Notes: generated by a model not told the origin, from the sequence alone. A stretch of DNA of 15,414 bases from an uncultured Eubacteriales bacterium (GCA_900321905.1 ONXZ01000008.1:1-15414); one strand, 5' to 3'; numbered from the stretch's first letter, positions 1-8,640 are shown. Numbers and translations: made by a program.

Positions 1-777
1 AGCGATATTGATATACTCTATGACGAAAACGCACGCGACAAACTGCTCAGAATAATGAAAAATTACGGCTACACGCTCTATTCGTGGAGTGAGAACTCGG
101 ACGATTTCAGCAAAAAGCCGTACTACACTTTTGAATTCCACCGCCAACTGTTTTTCAAGGATTTTGAAAATCTTGCAGATTTTTCATTCGTGTGGGACAA
201 CGCGAAGCGTGATGAGGACAATCATCACAAGTGCATTATGAGCGATGAGGATTTATATATTCACTCGACTGCGCATATGTACAAGCACCACGTTCTCGGC
301 GGCTTCGGTCTGCGCTTTCTTCTGGACACATACCTGATTTTAACCAAGGCGCAAAACCTTGATTTTGACTATATCAACAGTAAACTTGAGTCGATGAAAC
401 TTGCCGATTTTGAAAAGCAAATCAGAAAACTGTCGTTTGCCGTTATTGACAATGAAGAACTTACAAAAGAGCAAGTTGAATTTGTAACAAACGTGTTCAG
501 TTTCGGCTTGTACGGCGATTCAGGCAAAGGCAGGGAAGTGCAGTTTGAGCAGTTCAAGGCGTCACACGGCGGCTCAAGTTCTATGGTAAAATACACGCTT
601 TCAAGGCTGTTTCCGCCAAGCGAGTATATGCACAGAACATACCGTGTGCTTGACAAAGCGCCGTTTCTTTTGCCGTACTTTTACGTGCAGCGGCTCGTCA
701 CAAAAACCATCACTGACGGCGGCAAGGCGGCAAGGGAAATTAAAGATATTAACGAAGTAAAGAAAAAGGATAACTAA
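1..777 (+). CDS. Nucleotidyltransferase family protein (NTP_transf_5-like), 5'-truncated
   Basis: The reading frame is open from base 1 and encodes 258 visible residues, so the true start lies upstream of the window. The first visible residues are SDIDILYD, which resembles the acidic nucleotidyltransferase signature (a DxD metal-binding pair) of the uncharacterised nucleotidyltransferase family PF14907. Downstream, the motif around [19 protein letters not shown] followed by LLDTYLIL matches the conserved His/Gly/Arg/Asp region expected in that family. No signal peptide or membrane segment is visible in this part. Family members are often found near cell-surface polysaccharide or peptide-modification genes, but the substrate is unknown. 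The gene stops 2 bases before the lepA GTG, so the two are probably cotranscribed. An internal ATG at 55 exists but would remove the catalytic motif, so it is not the start. The family call is from motif recognition only. Confidence 0.75.
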   Translation, partial: SDIDILYDENARDKLLRIMKNYGYTLYSWSENSDDFSKKPYYTFEFHRQLFFKDFENLADFSFVWDNAKRDEDNHHKCIMSDEDLYIHSTAHMYKHHVLGGFGLRFLLDTYLILTKAQNLDFDYINSKLESMKLADFEKQIRKLSFAVIDNEELTKEQVEFVTNVFSFGLYGDSGKGREVQFEQFKASHGGSSSMVKYTLSRLFPPSEYMHRTYRVLDKAPFLLPYFYVQRLVTKTITDGGKAAREIKDINEVKKKDN

Positions 778-779
778 CT

Positions 780-2600
780 GTGGCAGTAAACAAAAACAAC
801 ATCAGGAATTTTTCAATTATAGCCCATATCGACCACGGCAAGTCAACGCTTGCAGACAGACTGCTTGAACTTACAAGTTCTGTTCAGAGCCGTGATATGC
901 AGGAGCAGATACTTGACGATATGGACCTTGAGCGTGAGCGCGGTATTACAATAAAGGCGCACGCTGTAAAACTGAATTACACCGCCAAAAACGGCGAGGA
1001 ATATATATTCAATCTCATTGATACTCCCGGTCACGTCGACTTTAACTACGAGGTTTCACGCTCGCTTGCTGCGTGCGAGGGCGCAATTCTTATTGTTGAC
1101 GCTTCGCAGGGCGTTGAAGCGCAGACGCTTGCAAACACATATCTTGCGCTTGACCACGACCTTGATATTTTGCCTGTTATAAACAAAATTGACCTGCCTG
1201 CGGCTGAGCCTGAAAGGGTTGCCGAGGAGGTCGAGGAAGTTATCGGTATTCCGTGTATGGACGCACCGCGTATCAGCGCAAAAACAGGCGAAAACGTTGA
1301 GGAAGTGCTTGAGTATATTGTTAACGAAATCTCACCGCCGACAGGTGATGACGACAAACCGCTCAAGGCGCTGATTTTTGACTCAATTTACGATTCATAC
1401 CGCGGCGTTATTGTTTATGTCCGCATTAAAGAGGGCAAGATTAAAGCCGGCGACACAATGCGTATTATGTCAACGGGCGCACAGTTTAATGTTGTTGAAG
1501 TCGGCTATATGCGTGCTACTTCAATGGAAAAGGCGGCTGAACTCACGGCAGGCGAAGTTGGCTACATTACCGCTTCAATCAAAACTGTCGGTGACGCTCA
1601 CGTTGGCGATACAATCACCACTGTCGCAAACCCTGCGGCAGAGCCGCTTCCCGGCTACCGTCAGGTCAACCCGATGGTATTCTGCGGCATTTATCCCGCT
1701 GATGGCGCTGACTACGAGGCGCTGCGCGACGCGCTTGAAAAACTGCAACTCAATGACGCTTCGCTGTCCTATGAGCCTGAAACATCGGGCGCGCTCGGAT
1801 TTGGTTTCCGCTGCGGTTTTCTCGGACTGCTTCACCTTGAAATTATACAGGAACGTCTTGACCGTGAGTACGGTCTTGACCTTATCGCAACCGTGCCGAG
1901 CGTTGTTTACAAGATTCATCTTACAGACGGCACAATGGTCGAGATTGACAACCCGACCAACTACCCCGACCCTGCTAATATCGACTACTGCGAGGAACCG
2001 TTTGCCGACTCGCACATTTATGTGCCGAGCGAATTTGTGGGCGCGGTTATGGATATGTGCCAGGAAAAACGCGGCATTTTCAAAACAATGGACTACATCA
2101 CACCTGAGAGGGTGGATATTCACTACGAACTGCCGCTCAACGAAATTATCTACGATTTCTTTGACGCGCTTAAATCGAGAACGCGCGGCTACGCCTCGTT
2201 TGACTACGAACTCAAAGATTATCGCAAGAGCGAACTTGTAAAAGTTGACGTTCTGCTCAACGGCGATGTTATTGACGCGCTGTCGTTCATCATTCACCGC
2301 GAAAAGGCGTATTCAAGGGCGCGCAAAATTGCGGAACAACTTAAAAAGCATATACCGCGCCACCTGTTTGAAATACCGATTCAGGTTGCAATCGGCGGCA
2401 AGGTTATCGCGCGTGAAACTGTTAAGGCGCTGCGCAAGGACGTGCTTGCAAAGTGCTACGGCGGCGACGTAACGCGTAAGAAAAAACTGCTTGAAAAACA
2501 AAAAGAGGGTAAAAAGCGTATGCGCCAGTTCGGCTCTGTCGAAGTGCCGCAGGAGGCGTTCCTCGCCGTGCTTAAACTCTCGTCGGACGATGATGATTAA
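780..2600 (+). CDS. lepA: Elongation factor 4 (back-translocating ribosomal GTPase LepA)
   Basis: This 606-residue protein has the usual LepA length. LepA is a cytosolic translational GTPase that binds the ribosome and affects elongation and subunit biogenesis, especially under stress. All G motifs are visible: G1 AHIDHGKST at residues 15-23, the switch I RGIT at 54-57, G3 DTPGH at 81-85, G4 NKID at 135-138, and SAKTG further on. The LepA-typical stretch [19 protein letters not shown] is in the middle, and the C-terminal domain ends with the basic [19 protein letters not shown] region. The start is GTG at 780, preceded by AAAGGA (765-770) with 9 bases of spacing. The gene follows the nucleotidyltransferase by 2 bases and touches the acyltransferase gene downstream. 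In many Firmicutes lepA is followed by hemW on the same strand. Here hemW lies about 1.3 kb away and faces it. Confidence 0.98.
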   Translation: MAVNKNNIRNFSIIAHIDHGKSTLADRLLELTSSVQSRDMQEQILDDMDLERERGITIKAHAVKLNYTAKNGEEYIFNLIDTPGHVDFNYEVSRSLAACEGAILIVDASQGVEAQTLANTYLALDHDLDILPVINKIDLPAAEPERVAEEVEEVIGIPCMDAPRISAKTGENVEEVLEYIVNEISPPTGDDDKPLKALIFDSIYDSYRGVIVYVRIKEGKIKAGDTMRIMSTGAQFNVVEVGYMRATSMEKAAELTAGEVGYITASIKTVGDAHVGDTITTVANPAAEPLPGYRQVNPMVFCGIYPADGADYEALRDALEKLQLNDASLSYEPETSGALGFGFRCGFLGLLHLEIIQERLDREYGLDLIATVPSVVYKIHLTDGTMVEIDNPTNYPDPANIDYCEEPFADSHIYVPSEFVGAVMDMCQEKRGIFKTMDYITPERVDIHYELPLNEIIYDFFDALKSRTRGYASFDYELKDYRKSELVKVDVLLNGDVIDALSFIIHREKAYSRARKIAEQLKKHIPRHLFEIPIQVAIGGKVIARETVKALRKDVLAKCYGGDVTRKKKLLEKQKEGKKRMRQFGSVEVPQEAFLAVLKLSSDDDD

Positions 2601-2601
2601 T

Positions 2602-3699
2602 ATGGATACTAAAAAAAGACTTGTAAATTTAGACCTGCTCAAAGTTGTGTCAATGGTTATGATTGTTTGCCTGCACTACCTCGGCAAGGGCGGCGTGCTC
2701 GACAAGGCAACGGTCAACGACAGCAACTACTACGTTGCGTGGCTGTTTGAGATTTTGTCGGTTGTCGGCGTAAACTGCTTTATACTTTGCACAGGTTATC
2801 TTATGAAAGATAACCGTTTCAGGCTCAGCAAAATTATATACCTCTGGCTGCAGATATTTGCAGTGAATGCGGTGTGTATGATTATCTCGTTTGCGCTCGG
2901 TATGCAAAAACTGACCGCAATGGGCGTAATCAAATGCTTTTTCCCAATCACGTCAAACGCGTACTGGTATATGTCGGCGTACTTTATATTCTACCTAATT
3001 TCGCCGCTACTGATTGCAGTTGCAAACAGCCTGACGGTGGAAAGGTTAAAGATGACGGTTATTCTGCTTGTGCTGATATTTGCGCTCGTGCCGTGGCAGT
3101 GGACAAAAATCGACTACGGCAGCCACGTTGTATGGTTTGTTGTGCTGTTTTTTGTCGCAACGTACATCCGCCGTGCAGACTTGTTCAAAAGGCGTGCGCG
3201 CTCATATGCCGGCTACTATCTGCTGCTGTCAGCAGTAATGCTTGTGATTACTCTGATTGTTGCAACTGCGGGCAAAAAGTTTGCGCTTTCCGAATATATT
3301 GACGTGCGCGGCTTCAACTTTATATTAACGCTCATATCATCGGTTATGCTGTTTGCGGCGTTCAAAAACCTCAAAATCAAAAAGGCTCGCGCAGCAGGAT
3401 ATATAACATTTTTGTCAAGCCTCACACTCGGTGTGTACCTGATACACTTTAACAGATACATTGCCGATTGGTTCTGGGCAAAGGCGATTGCACCGCTTGA
3501 TTATTTTGACAAGCCGTATTTTGTTTTCCATATGATTGCGTGCGTGCTTGCAGTGTTCTTTGTCTGTGCGTTCCTTGAGTATTTCAGGCAACTGCTGTTT
3601 AAACTCTTTAACGTTCCGAGCCTTTGCGAAAAACTCGGCAACAAAATTCAATCAGTTTTTAATAAATTCTGCAACAGCAAATTCATCGAAAAAATGTAA
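2602..3699 (+). CDS. Acyltransferase 3 family integral membrane protein
   Basis: The protein has about 365 residues and is almost entirely hydrophobic, with roughly ten predicted membrane segments by eye. It begins MDTKKRLVNLDLLK and has a conserved His in the first segment (His25, in CLHYLGKG). It also has the NCFILCTGYLM and AYWYMSAYFIFYLISPLL blocks typical of acyltransferase-3 proteins of the WecH/OafA type. These enzymes transfer acetyl or similar groups to extracytoplasmic carbohydrates; the substrate here is unknown. The start is uncertain. ATG codons lie at 2590, 2593 and 2602, the first two inside the end of lepA. I prefer 2602, one base after the lepA stop, because it gives the usual N-terminus and suits termination-reinitiation. 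No strong SD sequence precedes any of them, which supports coupling to lepA. The gene ends just before a strong terminator hairpin. Confidence 0.85.
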   Translation: MDTKKRLVNLDLLKVVSMVMIVCLHYLGKGGVLDKATVNDSNYYVAWLFEILSVVGVNCFILCTGYLMKDNRFRLSKIIYLWLQIFAVNAVCMIISFALGMQKLTAMGVIKCFFPITSNAYWYMSAYFIFYLISPLLIAVANSLTVERLKMTVILLVLIFALVPWQWTKIDYGSHVVWFVVLFFVATYIRRADLFKRRARSYAGYYLLLSAVMLVITLIVATAGKKFALSEYIDVRGFNFILTLISSVMLFAAFKNLKIKKARAAGYITFLSSLTLGVYLIHFNRYIADWFWAKAIAPLDYFDKPYFVFHMIACVLAVFFVCAFLEYFRQLLFKLFNVPSLCEKLGNKIQSVFNKFCNSKFIEKM

Positions 3700-3701
3700 A
3701 A

Positions 3702-3735
3702 AAACGGTGTCATTGGATTATCAATGACACCGTTT
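3702..3735. terminator. Convergent (shared) hairpin terminator
   Basis: A perfect 14-bp stem (AAACGGTGTCATTG paired with its complement) encloses a 6-base loop GATTAT. On the minus strand the stem is followed by a run of seven T residues, a classical intrinsic terminator for the hemW side. On the plus strand the tail is TTTCTT, weaker but still usable for the acyltransferase side. The hairpin sits between two convergent gene sets: 2 bases after the acyltransferase stop and 1 base from the stop of the small minus-strand gene. Confidence 0.9.
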
Positions 3736-3736
3736 C

Positions 3737-3901
3737 TTACATCTCGTGGTTTTCGCCGTATTCCTTTGAATTTTGTACGTTCTGCTCCGACGGGATTGGC
3801 ACGTTCATCTCTGTTGTTTCGTCAGGCTGAACGGTTGGATTTGTTGCCCAAATCTCGTACTTGTTTGAAACGTCTTTTTTGTTTTTCTTTTTCTTACTCA
3901 C
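3737..3901 (-). CDS. Small lysine-rich hypothetical protein, 54 residues
   Basis: I do not recognise this protein. It starts at GTG 3901, preceded by GAGGTG (3907-3912) with 5 bases of spacing, and stops with TAA at 3737-3739, directly against the terminator stem. The N-terminus is very basic (seven Lys within the first nine residues, MSKKKKNKK). It is followed by DVSNKYEIWATNP, then a polar, acidic, Pro/Gln/Asn-rich tail ending in ENHEM. It has no membrane segment, signal peptide or cysteine, and its composition suggests a disordered protein. It lies 25 bases after hemW on the same strand and so probably shares the hemW transcript as the last gene. The strong ribosome-binding site, the clean stop at the terminator and the lack of any competing gene in this gap support it as real. 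It could easily be missed because it is short and starts with GTG. Confidence 0.7.
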   Translation of the reverse strand: MSKKKKNKKDVSNKYEIWATNPTVQPDETTEMNVPIPSEQNVQNSKEYGENHEM

Positions 3902-3926
3902 AAAATCACCTCATTAGCATTGTGTG

Positions 3927-4958
3927 CTAAATCAGTTCATTTATTACAACATTCGATACAAGCATTCCGTTTGGCGTAAGCGCAAGGCGGTCCTCCGTTT
4001 CTTTAAGCAGTCCCATTTTTACAAGGTGGTCAAACGGCTTTTTAATGAGTTTTTTGTCAACGCCTTTTGTCAGGCGCAGACCAAGCATAATTTGTTCATC
4101 GACTCCGCCACCCTCGCCGTCGTCGACGAGGCGCATATCTTCATCATAGTAAAAACGCCTGCCGTTCCAAAACGAGTGCGCGCTCTTGCCGATACCGAGG
4201 TACGGCGCAAGGAGCCAGTATTTATTGTTGTGGCGGCTTTCACAGCCGTCCTTTGCAAAGTTGCTGATTTCGTACTGACTGAATCCGAGTTCGCCGAGCG
4301 TGCGGATAGTTTTAAGATACATTTCGCTCACTTCGTCATCGTCGGGCAGCGGCAGTCTGTCGCGCATTTTGGCAAACTTTGTGCCGTCCTCGATTTTCAG
4401 CATATATGCCGAAATGTGCTGAACGTTCATCTTGTCAATAAAGTCAAAAGTTTCGTCAAGCGATGTGAGCGTCTGGTGCGGTGTGCCGAGCATAAGGTCA
4501 AGGCTGATGTTGTCAAAACCTGCGTTTTTTGCGTCTGTGACTGTGCGCTGAACTTCCGCCCTGCCTGCGGCTCTGCCAAGTGCAAAACGCTCTTTGTCAA
4601 CTGCGCTTTGCATACCAATGCTCAGGCGGTTAATGCCGCTGTTTCTATATAGGTTAAAAGATTTTTTCAAGTCCTCACGCGGGTTGCACTCTATCGTAAT
4701 TTCGCTGTCTTTATCAATATCAAACTGCCTGCGCGCGCTGTCAAGAACTGTGCAAATCAGTTCAGGCTCAATGATACTCGGCGTGCCGCCTCCAAAGTAT
4801 ACGGTGTCAAACTCGCCGTGGTATTCAGCCATTTCATCGCACAGCAAAATGCAATAATCCCGTGCCGCACTTTCACAGTATTTTACGCTGTAAAAGTCGC
4901 AGTACGGGCATTTGTTTTTGCAAAACGGAATATGAAAATACAGTCCTGCTTTGTTCAT
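3927..4958 (-). CDS. hemW: Radical SAM haem chaperone HemW (coproporphyrinogen III oxidase-like)
   Basis: This 343-residue protein has the radical-SAM [4Fe-4S] motif CKNKCPYC at residues 13-20, inside the family signature HIPFCKNKCPYCDF. It is followed by YFGGGTPS (SAM-binding glycine motif) and later by RHNNKYW plus YLGIGKSAHSFW. HNxxYW is characteristic of HemW and separates it from true oxygen-independent coproporphyrinogen oxidase HemN. HemW binds haem and is proposed to deliver it to respiratory proteins. The protein is somewhat shorter than the usual 370-380 residues, mainly at the C-terminus. The ATG at 4958 is preceded by AAAGG (4970-4974) with a long 11-base spacing, and this site lies inside one arm of a large inverted repeat. 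It follows typA after a 157-base structured spacer and precedes the small 54-residue gene. The usual Firmicute order lepA-hemW-hrcA is not kept. Confidence 0.93.
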   Translation of the reverse strand: MNKAGLYFHIPFCKNKCPYCDFYSVKYCESAARDYCILLCDEMAEYHGEFDTVYFGGGTPSIIEPELICTVLDSARRQFDIDKDSEITIECNPREDLKKSFNLYRNSGINRLSIGMQSAVDKERFALGRAAGRAEVQRTVTDAKNAGFDNISLDLMLGTPHQTLTSLDETFDFIDKMNVQHISAYMLKIEDGTKFAKMRDRLPLPDDDEVSEMYLKTIRTLGELGFSQYEISNFAKDGCESRHNNKYWLLAPYLGIGKSAHSFWNGRRFYYDEDMRLVDDGEGGGVDEQIMLGLRLTKGVDKKLIKKPFDHLVKMGLLKETEDRLALTPNGMLVSNVVINELI

Positions 4959-5083
4959 AATTCACATAGCCTTTCTGCCCACAAACAGTTTTTTAAGAAT
5001 CACATTGCACCGTCGGGCAGACAAGGCGTTAAATGTGAATTCAGCCATCACTCGTTGTCGCAAAGCGACAAACTGAGTGGGCA
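4959..5083 (-). promoter_or_regulatory. Structured leader / inverted-repeat element upstream of hemW
   Basis: Seen in sequence: the arm 4959-4980 is complementary to 5015-5041 apart from small bulges (AATTCACAT, GCCTT and TCTGCCC all match). In the minus-strand RNA this helix would contain the hemW SD sequence and end directly at the ATG. A competing local hairpin pairs 4998-5007 with 5032-5042 (GAATCACATT against AATGTGAATTC, one bulge), with an inner CGCC/GGTG plus GTC/GAC stem. This uses the same 5' arm and leaves the SD free. A further hairpin, 5049-5061 with 5065-5079 around the loop AAA, contains TTGTCGC/GCGACAA. A long-range match, 4976-4991 with 5070-5083, competes with both. Inference: either a regulatory RNA switch for hemW or a palindromic mobile repeat inserted in the spacer. 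Confidence 0.5.
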
Positions 5084-5093
5084 ATACAATCGT

Positions 5094-5117
5094 AATAGTG
5101 TGATTTTTCACACTATT
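5094..5117. repeat. Perfect inverted repeat spanning the typA stop codon
   Basis: AATAGTGTGA and its complement TCACACTATT form a 10-bp stem around a TTTT loop. The typA TAA stop (5116-5118) lies in the right arm, and on the minus strand it is followed at once by an in-frame TAG, so typA has tandem stops. Neither strand has a T-run after the stem, so it is not a standard intrinsic terminator. It may instead stabilise the 3' end of the typA message or mark one edge of the repeat element in the spacer. Confidence 0.7.
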
Positions 5118-6939
5118 ATCTTCTTGCTCTGCTTTCTGCCTTGAGGCGCAGTTCTTTGTTGAGTATTGTTTTGCGCAGTCTTATGCTTTTTGGCGTAACT
5201 TCAAGCAGTTCGTCGTCCGCGAGGAACTCCATACTCTGTTCGAGTGAAAGCGTGGTCGGCGGCACAAGTTTAAGCGCTTCGTCCGAGCCGCTGGCGCGCG
5301 TGTTTGTAACGTGCTTTTTCTTGCACACGTTGCAGACAATGTCCTCGTCCTTTGCGCACTCGCCGACAATCATACCCTCATACACATCAACGCCTGGACC
5401 GATAAAGAGTTTGCCTCTGTCCTGCGTGTTCCACAAGCCGTAGCCTGTTGACGTGCCTGTTTCGTGAGCGACAATGGAGCCGCGGTTTCTTGTTTCAATA
5501 TCGCCGCGGTACGGCTCGTAACCGGCAAAAAGTTGATTCATAATGCCGTTACCGTTGGTGTCGGTCAAAAACTCGCTGCGGTAGCCGATTAGTCCGCGTG
5601 ACGGAATCTTAATTTCAATATGAGTCATACCCGTTGAGCGGGTGTCCATATTCTCAATCTCGCCCTTGCGCGAGCATAACTTTTCCATAACAACGCCGAC
5701 GTATTCCTCGGGAACTTCGATAATTGCATTTTCAATCGGCTCAAGCGTCTGACCGTTTGAGTCTTTTTTGAGTATTACCTGCGGACGCGATACTGCAAAT
5801 TCGTAGTTTTCGCGGCGCATAGTTTCAATCAGGATTGAAAGGTGGAGTTCACCTCTGCCGGACACCTTGAATGTGTCCATAGAGTCAGTTTCCTCAACGC
5901 GCATAGACACGTTGGTTTCGACCTCTTTGAACAGTCTGTCGCGCAGATTGCGCGAGGTAACGTACTTGCCCTCTCTGCCTGAAAACGGCGAGTCGTTGAC
6001 AATAAAGTTCATGCTGATTGTCGGCTCGTCAATCTTGACAAACGGCAGAGGTTCTATACAATCAGGGTCGCACGCGGTTTCACCGATGTTAAGGTCGGGT
6101 ATACCCGCAACGCACACAAGGTCGCCAAACTGCGCTTCGGTGCAGGCAACGCGCTTTAAGCCGTCAAACTGATAGAGTTGTGAAAATTTAACGTTTTCCT
6201 GTGTGCCGTCCTGCTTGCACAGAACATAAGGGGTGTTAACCTTGATTGTGCCGCGCTCAACTCTGCCGACGCCGATTCTGCCAACGTAGTCGTCATATTC
6301 GAGTGATGAAAACAGAATTTGCGCCGCACCGTCAGGGTCGCCGCTCGGTGACGGAATATTCTCAAGTATCGCGTCAAGCAGAGGGCGCATATCGCCCTGC
6401 CTCTCATTTGGGTCAAGGCTCGAGTAGCCACCGCGTGCAGACGCGTAAACAACAGGGAAATCAATCTGGTCGTCATCCGCGCCAAGTTCAATAAAGAGGT
6501 CGAGCACCTCGTCAACAACTTCCTCAGGGCGTGCGCCGTCACGGTCAACTTTGTTAACAACTACAAGCGGAGTTTTGTGCAGCGCAAGCGCTTTGCTCAG
6601 CACAAATCTCGTCTGCGGCATACAGCCCTCAAACGCGTCAACAAGCAGCAAAACGCCGTCAACCATTGTGAGTATGCGCTCAACCTCGCCGCCAAAATCG
6701 GCGTGACCGGGCGTGTCAACAATATTTATTTTTGTGTCCTTGTAGTGGATTGCGGTGTTCTTTGAAAGGATAGTAATACCGCGCTCTTTTTCAAGGTCGT
6801 TAGAGTCCATAACACGCTCCTGAACAACCTCGTTTTCACGAAAAATGCCGCTCTGGTGCAGCATTTCGTCAACAAGGGTGGTTTTGCCGTGGTCAACGTG
6901 AGCGATTATGGCAATGTTTTTAATTCCTTTACGTTCCAT
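5116..6939 (-). CDS. typA: Ribosome-associated translational GTPase TypA/BipA
   Basis: This 607-residue protein has the normal TypA length. TypA/BipA is an EF-G-like GTPase that binds the 70S ribosome and assists 50S assembly and stress or cold adaptation. The G motifs are clear: HVDHGKTT at residues 14-21, RGIT at 53-56, DTPGH at 75-79 and NKVD at 129-132. The stretches SGRGELHLSILIETMRRE, PSRGLIGYRSEFLTDTNG and GTSTGYGLWNTQDRG are hallmarks of the TypA C-terminal half and distinguish it from EF-G and LepA. The start is ATG at 6939, with AAAGG (6948-6952) 8 bases upstream. The gene follows glnS by 24 bases and is probably cotranscribed with gltX and glnS. Its TAA stop is followed immediately by an in-frame TAG inside a hairpin. 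Confidence 0.97.
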   Translation of the reverse strand: MERKGIKNIAIIAHVDHGKTTLVDEMLHQSGIFRENEVVQERVMDSNDLEKERGITILSKNTAIHYKDTKINIVDTPGHADFGGEVERILTMVDGVLLLVDAFEGCMPQTRFVLSKALALHKTPLVVVNKVDRDGARPEEVVDEVLDLFIELGADDDQIDFPVVYASARGGYSSLDPNERQGDMRPLLDAILENIPSPSGDPDGAAQILFSSLEYDDYVGRIGVGRVERGTIKVNTPYVLCKQDGTQENVKFSQLYQFDGLKRVACTEAQFGDLVCVAGIPDLNIGETACDPDCIEPLPFVKIDEPTISMNFIVNDSPFSGREGKYVTSRNLRDRLFKEVETNVSMRVEETDSMDTFKVSGRGELHLSILIETMRRENYEFAVSRPQVILKKDSNGQTLEPIENAIIEVPEEYVGVVMEKLCSRKGEIENMDTRSTGMTHIEIKIPSRGLIGYRSEFLTDTNGNGIMNQLFAGYEPYRGDIETRNRGSIVAHETGTSTGYGLWNTQDRGKLFIGPGVDVYEGMIVGECAKDEDIVCNVCKKKHVTNTRASGSDEALKLVPPTTLSLEQSMEFLADDELLEVTPKSIRLRKTILNKELRLKAESRARR

Positions 6940-6963
6940 AGTGTTTGCCTTTGAGTAGTAAAA

Positions 6964-8640
6964 TTATTTTTTGTTAAAACTGTCGCGCAGGGCAACCGTT
7001 CTGTTGAACACGAGGTTGTCCTCTGTGCTGTCGATATCGGCGCAGAAGTAACCTGTGCGCATAAACTGGAACTTGTCGCCTGCCTTTGCTGTGCCGAGAG
7101 ATTTTTCGACATACGCAGTTTTTGTAACGAGTGAGTCGGGGTTGAGGTTGTCCTCAAATGAATTTACACCCTCCTCATTGCTCGGGTTTTCAACATTGAA
7201 AAGTCTGTCATAAAGGCGAACTTCAGCCTCTTTGCAGTCACCCTCGTATACCCACTGAATTGTGCCGCGCACCTTGCGTCCGTCAGGAGCGTCGCCGCCA
7301 AATGTTTCAGGGTCGTAGGTGCAGTGAACGGCAGTAACGTTGCCGTCGTCGTCAAGGTCGTAGCCTGTGCAGGTTACAAAATATGCCTTGTAGAGCCTTA
7401 CCTCGTTACCAACAAACAGACGGCGGTATTTCTTAATCGGCTCAATCATAAAGTCGTTTCTTTCAATCCACAGTTCCTTGCCAAAAGGCACGGTGCGCTT
7501 GCCGTATTCTTCGTGGTCGGGGTGGTACTCAACTTCGATTTCCTCAACTTTGTCGTCAGGATAGTTGTCAATGATGAGTTTAATCGGGTCAATAACCGCC
7601 ATTGCGCGAGGTGCGTTTTTGTTAAGACTGTCACGCACGCAACTTTCAAGCAGGGCAAAGTCGATAACGCTGTACGCCTTTGAAACACCGATTTTTTCGC
7701 AGAAGTCACGGATTGCCTCAGCAGGATAACCTCGGCGGCGCATACCGCTGATAGTAGCCATGCGCGGGTCGTTCCAGCCGTCAACAATGCCGTCTTTAAC
7801 AAGTTGCAGACACTTGCGCTTTGATGTGAGCGTGTAGTTAAGATTCATACGCGCAAACTCAATCTGGCGCGGTTTTTCACCCTCTATGAGTTCGTTTACA
7901 AACCAGTTGTAAATCGGACGGTGATTTTCAAACTCAAGCGAGCAGAGCGAGTGTGTTACCTTTTCGCACGCGTCTGACAGCGGGTGCGCAAAGTCGTACA
8001 TAGGATAGATACACCACTTGTCGCCTGTGCGGTGGTGGTGAGCGTACATAATGCGGTAGATAATCGGGTCGCGCATATTGAGGTTGGGCGACGCCATATC
8101 AACTTTGGCGCGCAGTACCTTTGAGCCTGCTTCAAATTCACCCTTTGCCATACGCTCAAAAAGGTCGAGGTTTTCCTCAACGCTTCTGTCACGGTAAGGC
8201 GAGTTTTTGCCCGGCTCGGTGAGTGTGCCGCGGTATTCGCGCATTTCCTCAGGTGTGAGTTCGCACACATATGCCTTGCCTTTTTTGATGAGTTTTATAG
8301 CGCACTCATAGAGGAAGTCAAAATAGTCCGACGCATAGTACACATTGTCGTAGTCAAAGCCGAGCCACTTGATATCTTCCTCAATAGCCTCAACGTACTC
8401 GGTGTCCTCTTTGGTAGGGTTGGTGTCGTCAAGGCGCAGGTTGCAAATGCCGTTATATTTGTTTTTTACGCCAAAGTTAATGCAAATAGCCTTTGCGTGA
8501 CCGATATGCAGATAACCGTTTGGCTCGGGAGGAAAACGCGTCTGTACCCGTGAGTACACGCCCTCCTTTAAATCCTCGTCAATAAAATCGTGTATGAAAT
8601 TGGAGGTAACTTCTTCATTTTTAATCTCGTCAAGTGCCAT
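6964..8640 (-). CDS. glnS: Glutaminyl-tRNA synthetase
   Basis: This 558-residue class I aminoacyl-tRNA synthetase is close to the length of E. coli GlnRS. It charges tRNA-Gln directly with glutamine. The HIGH motif is intact ([18 protein letters not shown] at residues 45-48). The second catalytic signature is TLTSKRK (about 270-276), corresponding to the MSKRK form of KMSKS in Gln[13 protein letters not shown] and the C-terminal block [15 protein letters not shown] with NRTVALRDS are GlnRS-specific and argue against it being a second GluRS. The ATG at 8640 shares one base with the gltX stop (TAATG), and a perfect AAGGAGG sits within the last codons of gltX, so translation is probably coupled. 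Many Firmicutes lack GlnRS and make Gln-tRNA by GatCAB amidation. A dedicated glnS beside gltX is a lineage trait worth noting. Confidence 0.97.
   Translation of the reverse strand: MALDEIKNEEVTSNFIHDFIDEDLKEGVYSRVQTRFPPEPNGYLHIGHAKAICINFGVKNKYNGICNLRLDDTNPTKEDTEYVEAIEEDIKWLGFDYDNVYYASDYFDFLYECAIKLIKKGKAYVCELTPEEMREYRGTLTEPGKNSPYRDRSVEENLDLFERMAKGEFEAGSKVLRAKVDMASPNLNMRDPIIYRIMYAHHHRTGDKWCIYPMYDFAHPLSDACEKVTHSLCSLEFENHRPIYNWFVNELIEGEKPRQIEFARMNLNYTLTSKRKCLQLVKDGIVDGWNDPRMATISGMRRRGYPAEAIRDFCEKIGVSKAYSVIDFALLESCVRDSLNKNAPRAMAVIDPIKLIIDNYPDDKVEEIEVEYHPDHEEYGKRTVPFGKELWIERNDFMIEPIKKYRRLFVGNEVRLYKAYFVTCTGYDLDDDGNVTAVHCTYDPETFGGDAPDGRKVRGTIQWVYEGDCKEAEVRLYDRLFNVENPSNEEGVNSFEDNLNPDSLVTKTAYVEKSLGTAKAGDKFQFMRTGYFCADIDSTEDNLVFNRTVALRDSFNKK

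Noticed and set aside
1378..2297. Long open frames of 287 codons (plus strand) and 240 codons (minus strand) inside lepA
   Set aside because: They lie fully within lepA in other frames, show no recognisable family motifs and have odd composition (rich in Ala, Arg, Thr or Cys, Val); they are codon-bias shadows.
3924..4652. 242-codon plus-strand open frame opposite hemW
   Set aside because: It is antisense to the conserved radical-SAM gene, with no SD and a repetitive Phe/Val/Ala/Cys composition typical of an antisense shadow.
3927..4958. True oxygen-independent coproporphyrinogen oxidase HemN
   Set aside because: The HNxxYW motif, the short length and the HIPFCxxxCxYCDF form favour HemW; HemN is longer and differs around the second SAM site.
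5094..5117. Hairpin at the end of typA as an intrinsic terminator
   Set aside because: No T-run follows the stem on either strand, and hemW continues in the same direction; listed only as an inverted repeat.
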